Shown: positions 24,772 to 34,784, numbered from the stretch's first letter. The stretch: 58,138 nt of DNA from Lachnospiraceae bacterium (GCA_024680815.1 JAILBQ010000093.1:1-58138); one strand, 5' to 3'. Program-made: numbers and translations. The notes: generated by a model not told the origin, from the letters alone.

Positions 24772-26429
24772 TTTGTCACCGCCTGTTTCGTAGTCATGTC
24801 CTCCAGTTCGGAATCCCGTATCGCGAAGGCAATGTTGGTGGCGTGGTCAGCCACTCTCTCAAGCCCTGAAATGATATCGGAAAAAAGCGTACCCGCCTCG
24901 GGCGTACATTCGTTGTTCTGCAGTCTTGCTATATGTCTGTCCTGCAGCTCCCTCTCCTTTATATCAATTTTCTCCTCCAGCTCCTCCACGTCCTTCACAT
25001 GCTCGTCGCTGTCGGTGGAAAAGATCACAATGGCATAGTGCACGATCATATTGACCATATCCAGAAGCTCGCCCATCTCTTTCTGGGCCTCCTTCGAGAA
25101 CGAAACATTGTGATCGATCCTGACCTTCGCGGCATCGGCCACGTTCTCGGCATGATCTCCGATGCGCTCAATGTCGTTGGCTATATGGAACAGGGCGCCG
25201 ATCTGACGTAAATCGTCCACGGGCAGGTTTATCTGGTTGATTTTAACCAGATAGTTTGTTATCGATCGGTTCAGGAAGTTTATGTTGTCTTCGACCTGAT
25301 AGACCTCCTCTATATCCTCCTCGTCCAGGGTTATGAGGGCGTTCATGGCCCGGTTGATATTCTCGCTGGCCAGGGACGCCATTCTCTCCAGCTCCTTTAT
25401 GGCGTCAACAACAGCCGTGGCCGGGGAAAAGATGACCTTCGAGCCGATATACTGAAGCTGATGGGCCGTCCTGTAGCCGATTCCCTCGTCCTTGCCGGGT
25501 ACCAGGATATAGGTGATCTTAACGATTATAGTGGTAAAGGGCAGGAGAAGAGCCACCTGGAAAATCTTGAAAATCGTGTGGGCATTGGCGATTTCTCTTC
25601 CGGGATTGGCGGAAATCATTCCGAGAAACGCCACTACCTGATTCATGAAGAACTGAAGGATAATAAAGATAATGATTGTGCCCATGATATTGAACACAAG
25701 GTGAATAAGGGCCGTGCGCTTCGCGTCCTTGTTTCCGGCGATACCGGCTAAAAGCGCGCTCATGCAGGCTCCGATATTACAGCCAAGGATCACATAGAGG
25801 CAGATCGGGATTTCCAGCAGTCCCTGATTCGCCATCAGCAGCAGAATTGAAACGGTCACGGAGGAGCTCTGGATTATGGCGGTCAAAACCGTGCCCACGA
25901 TAATTGCTAAAACCGGACTCGTAAGGGAGGAAAGCACGTCCCGCACAGCCTGCACGTCCTTCATTACGGCCATCGTGCCGCTCATCTGACTTAAGCCGAA
26001 GAACAGAACGCCGAAACCGGTTACTATATCGGCAACCTTCCGTACCATGGCGTTTTTTGAAAACATCGAAAAGAGTACGCCCACAATGAGGAAAAGCGGC
26101 GCAATCTCTGAAAGATTGAAGGAAACCAGCTGGCTGGTCACGGTGGTACCGATATTGGCGCCGAGGATCACTCCCGCGGCCTGATAGAGATTCATAAGGC
26201 CTGAATTCACGAATGAGACCACCATGACCGTACAGGCGCTGGAGGACTGGATAAGTGCCGTAAAGACAACACCGAGAAGCATCCCGACGACCCGGTTCGA
26301 GGTGATCCGCTCCAGAATTCCTCTGAGCTTTGCCCCGGCGGCCCGTTCGATGCTCTCGCCCATCAGCTTCATGCCATATAGAAAAAGTCCCAGTCCGCCG
26401 GCCATCGGCAGAAGAATTGTCACTATCAT
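24768..26429 (-). CDS. Na/Pi cotransporter family protein with C-terminal PhoU-like domain
   Basis: 553 residues. About eight to nine membrane segments, with the duplicated transporter signature seen twice: TALIQSSSACTVMVVSFV and TAIIQSSSVTVSILLL (QSSS repeat). The last 200 residues are soluble and PhoU-like (ANDIERIGDHAENVADA, LERVADHATNIAFAI). It probably moves phosphate with sodium. Its start overlaps the ribF stop by four bases and its stop overlaps the NlpC/P60 start by four bases. Confidence 0.92.
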   Translation of the reverse strand: MIVTILLPMAGGLGLFLYGMKLMGESIERAAGAKLRGILERITSNRVVGMLLGVVFTALIQSSSACTVMVVSFVNSGLMNLYQAAGVILGANIGTTVTSQLVSFNLSEIAPLFLIVGVLFSMFSKNAMVRKVADIVTGFGVLFFGLSQMSGTMAVMKDVQAVRDVLSSLTSPVLAIIVGTVLTAIIQSSSVTVSILLLMANQGLLEIPICLYVILGCNIGACMSALLAGIAGNKDAKRTALIHLVFNIMGTIIIFIILQFFMNQVVAFLGMISANPGREIANAHTIFKIFQVALLLPFTTIIVKITYILVPGKDEGIGYRTAHQLQYIGSKVIFSPATAVVDAIKELERMASLASENINRAMNALITLDEEDIEEVYQVEDNINFLNRSITNYLVKINQINLPVDDLRQIGALFHIANDIERIGDHAENVADAAKVRIDHNVSFSKEAQKEMGELLDMVNMIVHYAIVIFSTDSDEHVKDVEELEEKIDIKERELQDRHIARLQNNECTPEAGTLFSDIISGLERVADHATNIAFAIRDSELEDMTTKQAVTK

Positions 26430-27361
26430 CCGGAGGTTCCTTTTCTTTGGAAAAACCGCTTTGCCACTAGCATATCAGAATGCATCGCGCTTTTCAACTG
26501 TTTCACAGAGTCAAACTTCCACTCCGGACGTTCAAAATGCAGGAGTCTCACCTCGATTTCCTCTCCGTAAAGATCCTCATCGAAATCAAAAATATGACTT
26601 TCCAGCGTTACTCTCCTGTCTCCGGATACCGTGGGCTTAACCCCGAGGTTGGCAACTCCCTCAAAGCTCTCGCTCCCCACCATAACCCTCACCTCGTATA
26701 CTCCGAATGGCGGCAGAAGCTTTCCCTCCGGCGGGATAAGGTTCACCGTGGGCATTTCTATTCTTCTTCCGAGCTTCCTGCCGTGCCTTACCCTTCCTCC
26801 GACAGAATAGTCCCGTCCCAGCAGGGCCCTTACCTCTTCCATCTTCCCTTCCTTCAGCACGAAGCGTATCCGGCTCGAGGAAATCGGTTCCCCGTTTAAA
26901 AGCACCTTATCCACAGATACAACACGAAACTTAAGTTCATCTGCCATTTTCCTCAGCAGGGCAAGATCGCCCTTCCCGCCGCGTCCGAAGGAGCAGTCGG
27001 GACCGGAAACGACAACGGAAGCGTGAAGGGTTTCAACGAGAGTATGGCGCACAAAGGCTTCGGGCGGAGTGGAAAGGGTTTTATCATCCACCGGCAGGAA
27101 AAAGACTTCCTCTATTCCCATATCCCGAAAAAGCTCCATACGCTCTTCGTTTGTTGTAAGAGTCAGGGGTTCCTCGTCCGAAAAGACGGCCGAAAGCGGT
27201 TCCGCGAAGGTGCAGACCAGGGGATAAAGCCCCTCCGACCTGAAGGAAAGCACAGTATCAAGGAGCTTTAAGTGACCGAGATGTATTCCGTCAAACTTGC
27301 CTAAAGCTACGGCCCGCCCCGCCGTCGGGGGTATGCTTATGTCAGAAAAAATGCGCAGCAT
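26426..27361 (-). CDS. ribF: Bifunctional riboflavin kinase / FAD synthetase
   Basis: 311 residues. The N-terminal adenylyltransferase half has LGKFDGIHLGH; SSSRIRFVLKEGKMEE is the linker; the C-terminal kinase half has GRRIEMPTVNL and VANLGVKPT followed by LESHIFDF. It converts riboflavin to FMN and FAD. It overlaps truB by 25 bases and the transporter gene by 4, in the conserved truB-ribF order. Confidence 0.96.
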   Translation of the reverse strand: MLRIFSDISIPPTAGRAVALGKFDGIHLGHLKLLDTVLSFRSEGLYPLVCTFAEPLSAVFSDEEPLTLTTNEERMELFRDMGIEEVFFLPVDDKTLSTPPEAFVRHTLVETLHASVVVSGPDCSFGRGGKGDLALLRKMADELKFRVVSVDKVLLNGEPISSSRIRFVLKEGKMEEVRALLGRDYSVGGRVRHGRKLGRRIEMPTVNLIPPEGKLLPPFGVYEVRVMVGSESFEGVANLGVKPTVSGDRRVTLESHIFDFDEDLYGEEIEVRLLHFERPEWKFDSVKQLKSAMHSDMLVAKRFFQRKGTSG

Positions 27362-28221
27362 TTTCCAGTTCCATTCCTTATTTCATAGAGCCCGGCAAAT
27401 CGCCCGTCGGAAAGATAGGCCCGGATTTTTCCGTCGGAAAGCTTCGGAAGCAAGAGACGGTTTCCGTTTTTTAAGAGCCTGTCGCTTGTTACATCTTCCG
27501 AGCGGAATTCAGGATATTCCGAAAAGATTTTATCAGGCGGAACGATATGGGCGGAAAGGTTTCCCGAAGCCTTCAGTTCTTCGATTTCCTTTAAGGTCAG
27601 ACAGTCCTTAAGACTGAAAATACCGGCACGAATCCGGATAAGCTCCTCCATGGCCGCCCCGCAGCCTAAGACCTCTCCCGCGTCCCTGCACAGGGATCTG
27701 ATGTAGGTGCCCTTTGAGCACTCCGTCTCAAAGGTAACCAGAGGCAGGGCCACGTTTAAAATTCTGAGAGAGAGTATCTCAACCCGTACGCTTTTCCGCT
27801 GAATTTCCACCCCGTCACGGGCGTACTCATAGAGTCGTTTTCCGTCCACCTTCTTAGCCGAATACATGGGCGGAACCTGGTCATACGGCCCGACAAAGCC
27901 CATAAGAGCCTTTTCGATATCAGAAGAGCCGATACCGTTTATATCCCGTTCTTCAAGAACCGTACCCGTCATATCCTCGGTATCGGTCTTTATTCCCAGA
28001 CGCATCGTGCAGCGGTAGGCCTTGTCGGTGTCCGTCAGCATCCCCGCCAGCTTCGTTCCCTTTCCGAGGCAGCAGGGCAGCACCCCTTCCGCCTCCGGAT
28101 CCAGCGTCCCGGTATGACCGATTTTTTTCATGGACAATATTCCACGAAGGAGCGCGACCACATCAGCTGATGTATAGCCCCGCTCCTTATATACCGGAAG
28201 AATCCCGTTACAGGCACTCAT
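27337..28221 (-). CDS. truB: tRNA pseudouridine(55) synthase
   Basis: 294 residues. GHTGTLDPEAEGVLP includes the catalytic Asp41; YRCTMRLGIKTDTED and YIRSLCRDAGE are further family motifs. It forms pseudouridine 55 in the T-loop of tRNAs. The ATG lies inside the end of nrnA (14-base overlap), so translation is coupled. Confidence 0.97.
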   Translation of the reverse strand: MSACNGILPVYKERGYTSADVVALLRGILSMKKIGHTGTLDPEAEGVLPCCLGKGTKLAGMLTDTDKAYRCTMRLGIKTDTEDMTGTVLEERDINGIGSSDIEKALMGFVGPYDQVPPMYSAKKVDGKRLYEYARDGVEIQRKSVRVEILSLRILNVALPLVTFETECSKGTYIRSLCRDAGEVLGCGAAMEELIRIRAGIFSLKDCLTLKEIEELKASGNLSAHIVPPDKIFSEYPEFRSEDVTSDRLLKNGNRLLLPKLSDGKIRAYLSDGRFAGLYEIRNGTGKCCAFFLT

Positions 28222-29182
28222 GCTTCTTAAGCTCGCTCTCGATCTGTCCGGAAATATTATTTATGATGTCATGCACCGTGCCGCTCATATTGAAGCCCGC
28301 CGCCCGTTTATGTCCTCCTCCGCCGTAGGAGCTGGCGATGCGGGCCACATCCACGGTGTCGTCCGATCTTAAGGAAACCTTGAACAGCATTGGTTTCTTT
28401 TCATACATGAATATCGCACAGTGAACACCTCTGGTCAGACGCAGTTGGTTCACTATGCCCTCCATATCCGCTCCGGTCACGTTGTAGAAATCCATCGTTC
28501 TCTTGTCAATGGCGGAAAAAACACAGTTCCCGTCCAGAAACAGAATGCTTTCCAGCAAAGCCCTTCCCATAATCTGATTCTGCACGTAGGTTTTTTCATA
28601 GAACGTGAAATCAATGATGGAGCTGAAATCGAAGCCGTGTTCAACAAGCTCTCCGGCTATTTCGAAGGTCCGCTTCGAGGTATTGGAATACTGGAAAACC
28701 CCTGTGTCATGGATTATACCGGTATAGATGCATTTCGCTATTTCCGCGTCCACATATTCCTTCTGAAAAAGACCGTAGAGAATTTCACAGGTGGAGCTGG
28801 CCCCCGGCTCAATCAGCGCATGGCGGGCAAAGCCGGTATTGCTGATATGGTGGTCAATGCACATGGTCTCCCTGGCGATTTCCAGATATTTTTCCGCGCT
28901 TCCCAGCCTCGACATATCCCCACAGTCAAGGGCAACAAAAGCGTCAAACACCATTTCGGGGTTCGTTTCCTTTTCCGGTGTGACAATATCCTCAAACCCT
29001 TTAAGATAATCGAATATCCTCCGGGGCTGTTCCATAAAAAGTGTAACCTCTTTATCCGGATAAGCCGCAAGAAGATAATTGTAAAGGCCGAGACAGGCCC
29101 CCACACAATCGCCGTCAGGATTTGTGTGGCCGCCGATCCCGATGGAATGCGCACCCGCGATCATGGTTCCAAAATCAAACAT
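28208..29182 (-). CDS. nrnA: DHH-family oligoribonuclease / pAp phosphatase (NrnA-like)
   Basis: 324 residues. GHTNPDGDCVGA and CIDHHISNTGFA are the DHH metal site; the DHHA1 domain ends with SYGGGGHKRAAGF. It removes short RNAs and dephosphorylates 3'-phosphoadenosine 5'-phosphate. In Clostridia and Bacilli it commonly sits between rbfA and truB, as here, overlapping both (8 and 14 bases). Confidence 0.94.
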   Translation of the reverse strand: MFDFGTMIAGAHSIGIGGHTNPDGDCVGACLGLYNYLLAAYPDKEVTLFMEQPRRIFDYLKGFEDIVTPEKETNPEMVFDAFVALDCGDMSRLGSAEKYLEIARETMCIDHHISNTGFARHALIEPGASSTCEILYGLFQKEYVDAEIAKCIYTGIIHDTGVFQYSNTSKRTFEIAGELVEHGFDFSSIIDFTFYEKTYVQNQIMGRALLESILFLDGNCVFSAIDKRTMDFYNVTGADMEGIVNQLRLTRGVHCAIFMYEKKPMLFKVSLRSDDTVDVARIASSYGGGGHKRAAGFNMSGTVHDIINNISGQIESELKKHECL

Positions 29183-29552
29183 TCTCTTCCTCTCTGTCGT
29201 GACTTCCCCTTATTACTTCGTCAATCTTCTTAGACATGTCAATGCCGTAGCGGATGGAATCATCCATAACAAATGTTAACTCCGGAGTATTCCGAAGATT
29301 AACCCTCAAAGCCAGCTCGCGGCGTATGAAGCCTTTCGCCGAATTAAGCCCCTCGAGGGTGGACTTACACTCTTCCTCGCTCCCCAGCACGGAAATGTAC
29401 ACCTTGCAGGTTTTTAAATCCGGCGCCACCTTTACAGCGGTAACTGAAGTCATAACACCGATCCGGGGGTCTTTGAGCTCCCTGATTATTCCCGAAAGGG
29501 AGCGCATAACCTCGCCGTTTACCCTGTTGTTTTTGGCGGAATCCTTCCTCAT
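29175..29552 (-). CDS. rbfA: Ribosome-binding factor A
   Basis: 125 residues, KH-like fold. [20 protein letters not shown] and [14 protein letters not shown] are the family motifs. It helps mature the 16S rRNA 5' end. It overlaps infB by 4 bases and nrnA by 8. Confidence 0.96.
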   Translation of the reverse strand: MRKDSAKNNRVNGEVMRSLSGIIRELKDPRIGVMTSVTAVKVAPDLKTCKVYISVLGSEEECKSTLEGLNSAKGFIRRELALRVNLRNTPELTFVMDDSIRYGIDMSKKIDEVIRGSHDREEENV

Positions 29553-32479
29553 TCCCTTTCCACCTCAACCATCTTGAAGAACTCGATCGTATCCAGCTCC
29601 TCCACAGCGTCAAAGCCTTCAAAGACGAGTCCGCACTCATACCCTTCCCGGACTTCCTTTACGTCATCCTTAAACCGCTTCAGGGAGGCGAGCTTTCCCT
29701 CGAAAATCTGCTCGCCCGCTCTGGAAATCCTTACGGAGCAGCCCCGTTCCACAACGCCGTCCGTGACGTAGGAACCGGAAATGTTTCCGATGCCGGAGGC
29801 CTTGAAAATCTGGCGTATCTCGGCATGGCCGATGATCTTTTCCTCAAATACCGGAGCCAGAAGCCCCTTCATGGCGGCTTCCACGTCGTCGATGGCCTGA
29901 TAGATCACCTTGTAGAGCCTAATATCCACATCCTCGCTCTCGGCGGACTGCTTGGCCATAGTATCGGGCCGAACATTAAAGCCTATAATAATGGCGTTGG
30001 AGGCACTGGCCAGTATAACATCGGATTCGTTTATTGCTCCGACGCCGCCGTGGATTATCTTCACCACCACCTCGTCGTTTGAAAGCTTTTCAAGCGACTG
30101 CGTCATGGCTTCCACCGAGCCCTGAACGTCCGCCTTCACAACGATATTGAATTCCTTTAAGTTCCCTTCCTGAATCTTTGAATAGAGGTCGTCCAAAGAC
30201 ATCTTCTGCCTTGTTTCGTTTAAGAGCTCCTTCTTATGCTGCTCCACATACGTCGCGGCAAAATTTCTGGCCTCCTTGTCGGTAAGAGGAGACACAAAGA
30301 CCTCTCCGGCGTCCGGAACCTCGTTAAGACCCAGAATCTCCGCGGGAGTTGAGGGCAGAGCCTCTTTAATCTGTCTGCCGTTTTCATCCAGCATCGCACG
30401 CACCTTGCCGTGGCAGGGGCCTACCGCGATAAAGTCGCCCACATGCAGCGTTCCCTTCTGCACAAGGAGGGTAGCCACAGTGCCCCGGCCCTTTTCCAGA
30501 CGGGACTCGATAACCATTCCTCTGGCCTGTCTGTTGGGATTTGCCTTAAGCTCCAGCACGTCCGCGGTAAGGAGAATCATTTCGAGAAGCTGGTCAATGC
30601 CCTCTCCGGTCTTTGCCGATACCGGCACATAGACCGTGCTGCCGCCCCAGTCCTCGGGAATAAGCTCATATTCCGCCAGCTCCTGCTTGACCCGGTCGAT
30701 ATTGGCGTTGGGCTTGTCTATTTTGTTGACGGCAACGATAATCTCGACATTGGCCGCCTTCGCGTGATTTATGGCCTCAATAGTCTGGGGCATAACGCCG
30801 TCATCCGCCGCCACCACAAGAATCGCGATATCCGTGGCATTGGCTCCCCTCATACGCATGGCCGTAAAGGCTTCATGACCGGGGGTGTCGAGGAAGGTGA
30901 TTTTCCGCTCTCCGCTTTTTACCACATAGGCGCCGATGGCCTGGGTGATTCCGCCGGATTCCCTGTCGGTAACGTGGCTCTTTCTTATCTGGTCCAGCAG
31001 GGAGGTCTTTCCATGATCGACATGGCCCATTACGCAGACCACGGGAGGCCGCATCACCATATCCTTCTCATCCTCTTCCTCTTCGGAAAGGAGCTCGGCG
31101 ATAACGTCCACGGTCTGGGCGTGCTCGCAGATTATATCGTAATCAATGGCAATGTTCTCCGCTTCTTCATAGGTTATCTCTGAATTGAGAGTAACAACCT
31201 GACCCGAGAGAAACAGCTTTTTGATTATACCGGAGGGCTGGATTTTCATGTGATCCGCCAGCTCTCTGATAGTCAGGGAATCGGGAATCGTTATTACCTT
31301 TATCTCTTCCTCAGGCTTCTTTTCAACAGCCACAGGCTTATGGAAGCCGTGGGGGTTGAACTTCTTTACATTCTTCTCTTCCCTGCTTTTTTCGAAATTC
31401 TGATCCTTTTTCTTGCGCTCGTCGTTTTGTCTGCGTCTTCCCGCGTCCGGTCTTGAACGGTCGCTTCCCGGCGCTTTAGCAGGCGCATCAAACCCGCCCC
31501 GGCCCGGCGCACCCGATCCGCGGGAACCCGGCCTCTGGTTTCCCCGAACACTTCCCGGGTGATTTGCACCGCCGCTATAAGGACGGCCGCTCCCGTAAGC
31601 CACATTTCCGCTTCGTCCAGCGCTTCCCGGAGCCACATTAGCCCCTTGTCTTGTCTGCCTCGCACCGCTCACTCCTCCGTTTCTGGGCGCGCCCGCGTCC
31701 GTGCTCCGTCTGGGCGCCGCATATGAGCTGCTGTATACGTTTCCATATATTTTCTGTCCCGCGGTTTTTGCTTCTGCCCCGCCCTTTGCGGCATTTCCGG
31801 CTTCCGCGGGCTTTTCGGTTTTCTCCTTTACCGGAGCTTTGGCCGGAGCGGGAGGCGTCTCCTTCGGGGTTTCCGCCGCCTTAGGTGCAGGCGCAGGCGC
31901 AGCTTCGGGCTTTTCCTTTACCGGAGGAGTCTCAGGCGCTGCAGGTTTCTTCTCCGGCTCCTCTTTGGGTCTGGCGAAGGATTCCGGCGTCGTGACCTCC
32001 ACGTGCTTGAAAGGCCGCCTGGCCCGGGGCTGCTCGATCTGCCCGTTTGTGATATGCACTATCTGCCGGCCGCCGCCCTGCATGTTGGAACGGCTGTTGG
32101 CGGTATTTGTGGAGAAGATAATGTTCGGCTTCTTCTTTTTAACAGGCTTCGGACCTCCCGCACTGCCCTGAACCGGACGTTTTACAGGAGCGGCCGGTGC
32201 CCTGCCCTCTGTGGGAGTCTGAGGTCTGACGGCGGCTTTTTTCTCCGTTCCCTCCTTTTCAGGCGCAGGAGGTGCCGCGGTCTTCGCAGGTTTCTTCCGC
32301 TCCTCCGACGGATCAAACTTCGCGCGTACCCGTGCGATGGCGTCATCCTCGATGGCGGACATGTGGTTGGCCACCTCTATGCCTTCCGAATTCAGAAAGC
32401 TCACGATATCCTTATTCGTGACCTCCACACCCTTGTCCTTTAATTCCTTTGTCAGTTTCAAAATCTGCATCTTCGCCAT
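29549..32479 (-). CDS. infB: Translation initiation factor IF-2
   Basis: 976 residues from the ATG at 32479, preceded by GAGGAA; a GTG five codons earlier lacks a site. A short N-terminal helical domain ([13 protein letters not shown]) is followed by about 370 residues rich in Ala, Pro, Lys and Gly, then the second IF2-N domain, the GTPase ([24 protein letters not shown]) and the C-terminal domains binding initiator tRNA. It brings fMet-tRNA to the small subunit. The start lies inside ylxQ (68-base overlap). Confidence 0.97.
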   Translation of the reverse strand: MAKMQILKLTKELKDKGVEVTNKDIVSFLNSEGIEVANHMSAIEDDAIARVRAKFDPSEERKKPAKTAAPPAPEKEGTEKKAAVRPQTPTEGRAPAAPVKRPVQGSAGGPKPVKKKKPNIIFSTNTANSRSNMQGGGRQIVHITNGQIEQPRARRPFKHVEVTTPESFARPKEEPEKKPAAPETPPVKEKPEAAPAPAPKAAETPKETPPAPAKAPVKEKTEKPAEAGNAAKGGAEAKTAGQKIYGNVYSSSYAAPRRSTDAGAPRNGGVSGARQTRQGANVAPGSAGRSGNVAYGSGRPYSGGANHPGSVRGNQRPGSRGSGAPGRGGFDAPAKAPGSDRSRPDAGRRRQNDERKKKDQNFEKSREEKNVKKFNPHGFHKPVAVEKKPEEEIKVITIPDSLTIRELADHMKIQPSGIIKKLFLSGQVVTLNSEITYEEAENIAIDYDIICEHAQTVDVIAELLSEEEEDEKDMVMRPPVVCVMGHVDHGKTSLLDQIRKSHVTDRESGGITQAIGAYVVKSGERKITFLDTPGHEAFTAMRMRGANATDIAILVVAADDGVMPQTIEAINHAKAANVEIIVAVNKIDKPNANIDRVKQELAEYELIPEDWGGSTVYVPVSAKTGEGIDQLLEMILLTADVLELKANPNRQARGMVIESRLEKGRGTVATLLVQKGTLHVGDFIAVGPCHGKVRAMLDENGRQIKEALPSTPAEILGLNEVPDAGEVFVSPLTDKEARNFAATYVEQHKKELLNETRQKMSLDDLYSKIQEGNLKEFNIVVKADVQGSVEAMTQSLEKLSNDEVVVKIIHGGVGAINESDVILASASNAIIIGFNVRPDTMAKQSAESEDVDIRLYKVIYQAIDDVEAAMKGLLAPVFEEKIIGHAEIRQIFKASGIGNISGSYVTDGVVERGCSVRISRAGEQIFEGKLASLKRFKDDVKEVREGYECGLVFEGFDAVEELDTIEFFKMVEVERE

Positions 32480-32792
32480 ACATTTCCTCCACACTTACCA
32501 CGCTGCGTATCGCATCCGCAAAACCCTGATCCGTCAGCGCAGCCACTGAGCGCATGTCTTTTCCTATCGCATGCGCGAGTGTCTCCACGGTTGCGTACCG
32601 AATCAGAGGCACCCTGTAATATGAGGTTTTATCCCCGAATTTCTTTGCGGTATTTTTTGAAGCGTCTTCCGCGAGAATCACCAGAAACGCTTTTCTGCTC
32701 TTTATTGCCTCCAGGGTGGAAAAATCACCGCTCACAACCTTTCCCGCCTTTGCCGCAAGGCCCAGCAGGGAAAGCACTCTGTCATTCCTCAA
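32412..32792 (-). CDS. ylxQ: L7Ae-family RNA-binding protein YlxQ
   Basis: About 126 residues. [18 protein letters not shown] at the start and [17 protein letters not shown] match YlxQ, a kink-turn RNA-binding relative of L7Ae. The start is uncertain: a TTG at 32792 matches the usual protein start, whereas a GTG at 32777 has GAGGAA seven bases before it. The C-terminal 35 residues ([19 protein letters not shown]) are extra and acidic, in the segment overlapping infB. Its 5' end overlaps ylxR. Confidence 0.85.
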   Translation of the reverse strand: MRNDRVLSLLGLAAKAGKVVSGDFSTLEAIKSRKAFLVILAEDASKNTAKKFGDKTSYYRVPLIRYATVETLAHAIGKDMRSVAALTDQGFADAIRSVVSVEEMYGEDADFETDKGIKGQGCGGHE

Positions 32793-33048
32793 AGCCTTCC
32801 AACGCCTCCGAAAGCCTGTCATAAACCGCCCCGTCGACGCTCCTCCTGAAAGATCTTTCCAGTCCCTTTCTTTTTATCGCTTTTTCCAGGCAGGCCTTCC
32901 TTTTGCAGATATAGGCCCCTCTCCCGTCTGCGCTCAGCGTTTCGTCGGGTCGTATTTCCCCCCGGAAAGAAACCACACGCATAAGCTCTTTCCTGGGTCT
33001 TATTTCCCCGCAGCCGACGCAGCGCCTGGTCACTTCCTCTTTGTTCAT
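32782..33048 (-). CDS. ylxR: YlxR / RNase P modulator (DUF448)
   Basis: 88 residues. RRCVGCGEIRPRKELMRVV and DGRGAYICKRKACLEKAIKR are the family motifs. The protein binds RNA; the Bacillus homologue has been reported to modulate RNase P. It sits 12 bases after nusA in the conserved order nusA-ylxR-ylxQ-infB. Confidence 0.93.
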   Translation of the reverse strand: MNKEEVTRRCVGCGEIRPRKELMRVVSFRGEIRPDETLSADGRGAYICKRKACLEKAIKRKGLERSFRRSVDGAVYDRLSEALEGFEE

Positions 33049-33060
33049 CAGCCTCAGTCC

Positions 33061-34413
33061 TTAAGTTTCGGACTTCTCCTCCAAAGAGGTCTCTTCCCCA
33101 TCAGCTCCGTCCTCTTCGGTATATTCTCCTTCTTCAGCGTATTCTCCTTCTTCAGCGTATTCTCCTTCTTCGGCGTACTCTCCTTCTTCGGCGTATTCGC
33201 CTTCGTCAGCGTACTCTCCTTCTTCGGCGTACTCTCCCTCTTCGTAGTATTCACCGTCCTCAGGATATTCGCCTTCTTCGTATTCATCCTCCAGATCCAG
33301 ATAGTCCTCCATGCGGAAGCCCGGGGCATCCTTGGCCTGGGTCTCGGATTTGATATCTATTTTATAGCCGGTGAGCCTTGCCGCCAGTCTGGCATTCTGT
33401 CCTTCCTTGCCGATGGCGAGGGAAAGCTGGTAGTCCGGCACCACGACCTTCGCTGTTTTTTCATCTCCGTCCACAATAACGGAGACGACCTTTGCCGGAG
33501 AAAGTGCGTTCTCTATATAGATAGCCGGGTTTTCGTCCCAATTGACAATGTCGATCTTTTCGCCGTTAAGTTCATCCACAACGGCGTTGACCCTTGAGCC
33601 GTTCATTCCGACGCAGGCTCCCACCGCGTCCACATCGGGGTTATTTGACCAGACCGCAATCTTTGTGCGCGACCCCGCCTCTCTGGAAATCGAGCGTATC
33701 TCCACGGTCCCGTCCGCAACCTCGGTGACCTCGCTCTCAAACAGCTTTTTCACCAGTTCGGGATGGGTCCGGCTCACAATAATCTTCGGGCCCCGGGGAG
33801 TATTTTTCACGTCCAGAATATAGACCTTGATCCGGTCGGTTGCCCTTAATATCTCGCCCCGGACCTGCTCGTTTTCGGAAAGAAGGGCATCGGCCCTGCC
33901 CAGGTTGACGCTGATGTTCCGGCCATTGACTCTCTGAACAATGCCGGTTACCACATCATGAGCCTTTCCGCTGAAACGGTTGAAAATGGCGGCGCGCTCC
34001 TCTTCCTTGATTTTCTGTATGATAACGTTTTTCGCGCTCTGGGTGGCAATGCGCCCGAAGCCGTCGCTCTTTAACCATACCTTTACGGTTCCGCCGACCT
34101 CGGCATCCGGATCCAGCTCTTTAGCATCTTCAAGAGAAATCTCAAGGGCGCTGTCCGAAACCTCACCCTCCGTTACGGTTTTTTCGGCATAGATCTTAAC
34201 CGCGCAGGTTTCCCTGTCCATTTCCACATGAACGTTGTCGGCCTTTCCGTAGTGATTTCGGCAGGCGGTGATCAGGGAATTTTCGATTGCCTCAAAAAGC
34301 ACTTCCCGGCTGATATCCTTTTCGTGCTCGAGCATTTCGATTGCTTCCAGGAGTTCAAGATTTGCTCCGCCGCTCTCCTGCGGAGCGGCTTCCTTCTTTT
34401 TTCTGGCTGCCAT
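33061..34413 (-). CDS. nusA: Transcription termination/antitermination factor NusA with repeat tail
   Basis: 450 residues from the ATG at 34413, preceded by AAAGGA. The N-terminal RNA-polymerase-binding domain (ISREVLFEAIENSL), S1 domain (GIVQRVNGRNISVNLG) and two KH domains (GACVGMNGSRVNAVV, LAIGKEGQNARLAARL) are complete. After DYLDLEDEYEE the protein ends in about ten copies of a hexapeptide of the type EYAEEG, then GADGEETSLEEKSET. The acidic tail replaces the AR domains of the E. coli protein and is unusual in being so regular. It follows rimP by 45 bases. Confidence 0.96.
   Translation of the reverse strand: MAARKKKEAAPQESGGANLELLEAIEMLEHEKDISREVLFEAIENSLITACRNHYGKADNVHVEMDRETCAVKIYAEKTVTEGEVSDSALEISLEDAKELDPDAEVGGTVKVWLKSDGFGRIATQSAKNVIIQKIKEEERAAIFNRFSGKAHDVVTGIVQRVNGRNISVNLGRADALLSENEQVRGEILRATDRIKVYILDVKNTPRGPKIIVSRTHPELVKKLFESEVTEVADGTVEIRSISREAGSRTKIAVWSNNPDVDAVGACVGMNGSRVNAVVDELNGEKIDIVNWDENPAIYIENALSPAKVVSVIVDGDEKTAKVVVPDYQLSLAIGKEGQNARLAARLTGYKIDIKSETQAKDAPGFRMEDYLDLEDEYEEGEYPEDGEYYEEGEYAEEGEYADEGEYAEEGEYAEEGEYAEEGEYAEEGEYTEEDGADGEETSLEEKSET
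33117..33285 (-). repeat. 18-base tandem repeat coding the NusA acidic tail
   Basis: About nine to ten units of roughly GAATACGCTGAAGAAGGA occur in tandem (seen on the plus strand as tandem TATTCTCCTTCTTCAGCG). Several adjacent units are identical, so copy number is likely to vary between strains in steps of six residues without breaking the frame. Confidence 0.9.
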
Positions 34414-34458
34414 TGTTTTCCTTTCCGTGTCATCTCCCGACACTTCAACATTTACCCT

Positions 34459-34722
34459 TCAGGACATAAACCCCGGAGAGCTTATCTCCATTGTATAGGC
34501 TTCCTCTATATAATCTTCACTGTCCAGCTTTTTACTTACTATACGGCTCACCATCACGCAGTCATCGATTGTGATGCCCCCCGGTTTGTCAATAAAGGCC
34601 CGTAAAAAATAGTTGCCGCTCTCACAGACGTATTCCGTCTTTATAAGAGAAAAGCCCTTTTCCTCGGCCACGGGCCGGACAATGCCGGCAAAACGCTCCG
34701 CGATTTTTTCGTTACGATCCAA
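34459..34722 (-). CDS. rimP: Ribosome maturation factor RimP, N-terminal domain only
   Basis: About 87 residues from a TTG at 34722 that has GGAGG six bases upstream. Family motifs are FSLIKTEYV, LRAFIDKPGGITIDDC, SRIVSKKLD and YTMEISSPG. Normal RimP is about 150 residues: after SSPG comes a C-terminal SH3-like domain of about 60 residues. Here the frame ends three residues after SSPG (FMS, stop) and nusA starts 45 bases later, so the coding DNA for that domain is absent rather than frameshifted. RimP assists 30S assembly. It is the first gene of the operon after a near-consensus promoter. Confidence 0.85.
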   Translation of the reverse strand: MDRNEKIAERFAGIVRPVAEEKGFSLIKTEYVCESGNYFLRAFIDKPGGITIDDCVMVSRIVSKKLDSEDYIEEAYTMEISSPGFMS

Positions 34723-34742
34723 AACCATCCTCCATAACGAAC

Positions 34743-34769
34743 GGAAGTGGGCTTTTGCAGCCCACTTCC
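34743..34769 (-). promoter_or_regulatory. Hairpin in the 5' UTR of the rimP-nusA-infB operon
   Basis: GGAAGTGGGC pairs with GCCCACTTCC around a seven-base loop, between the promoter and the rimP ribosome site. No T run follows on either strand, so it is more likely a leader stabiliser or regulatory hairpin than a terminator. Confidence 0.65.
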
Positions 34770-34784
34770 AGTTAATCCTTTGAA

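Noticed and set aside
33117-33285. Regular short repeats that could be taken for a CRISPR array
   Set aside because: The units are contiguous 18-base repeats in frame within nusA with no spacers and no cas genes nearby.
34743-34769. The strong GGAAGTGGGC hairpin as an intrinsic terminator
   Set aside because: No T run follows on either strand and it lies downstream of a strong promoter within the leader of an essential operon.
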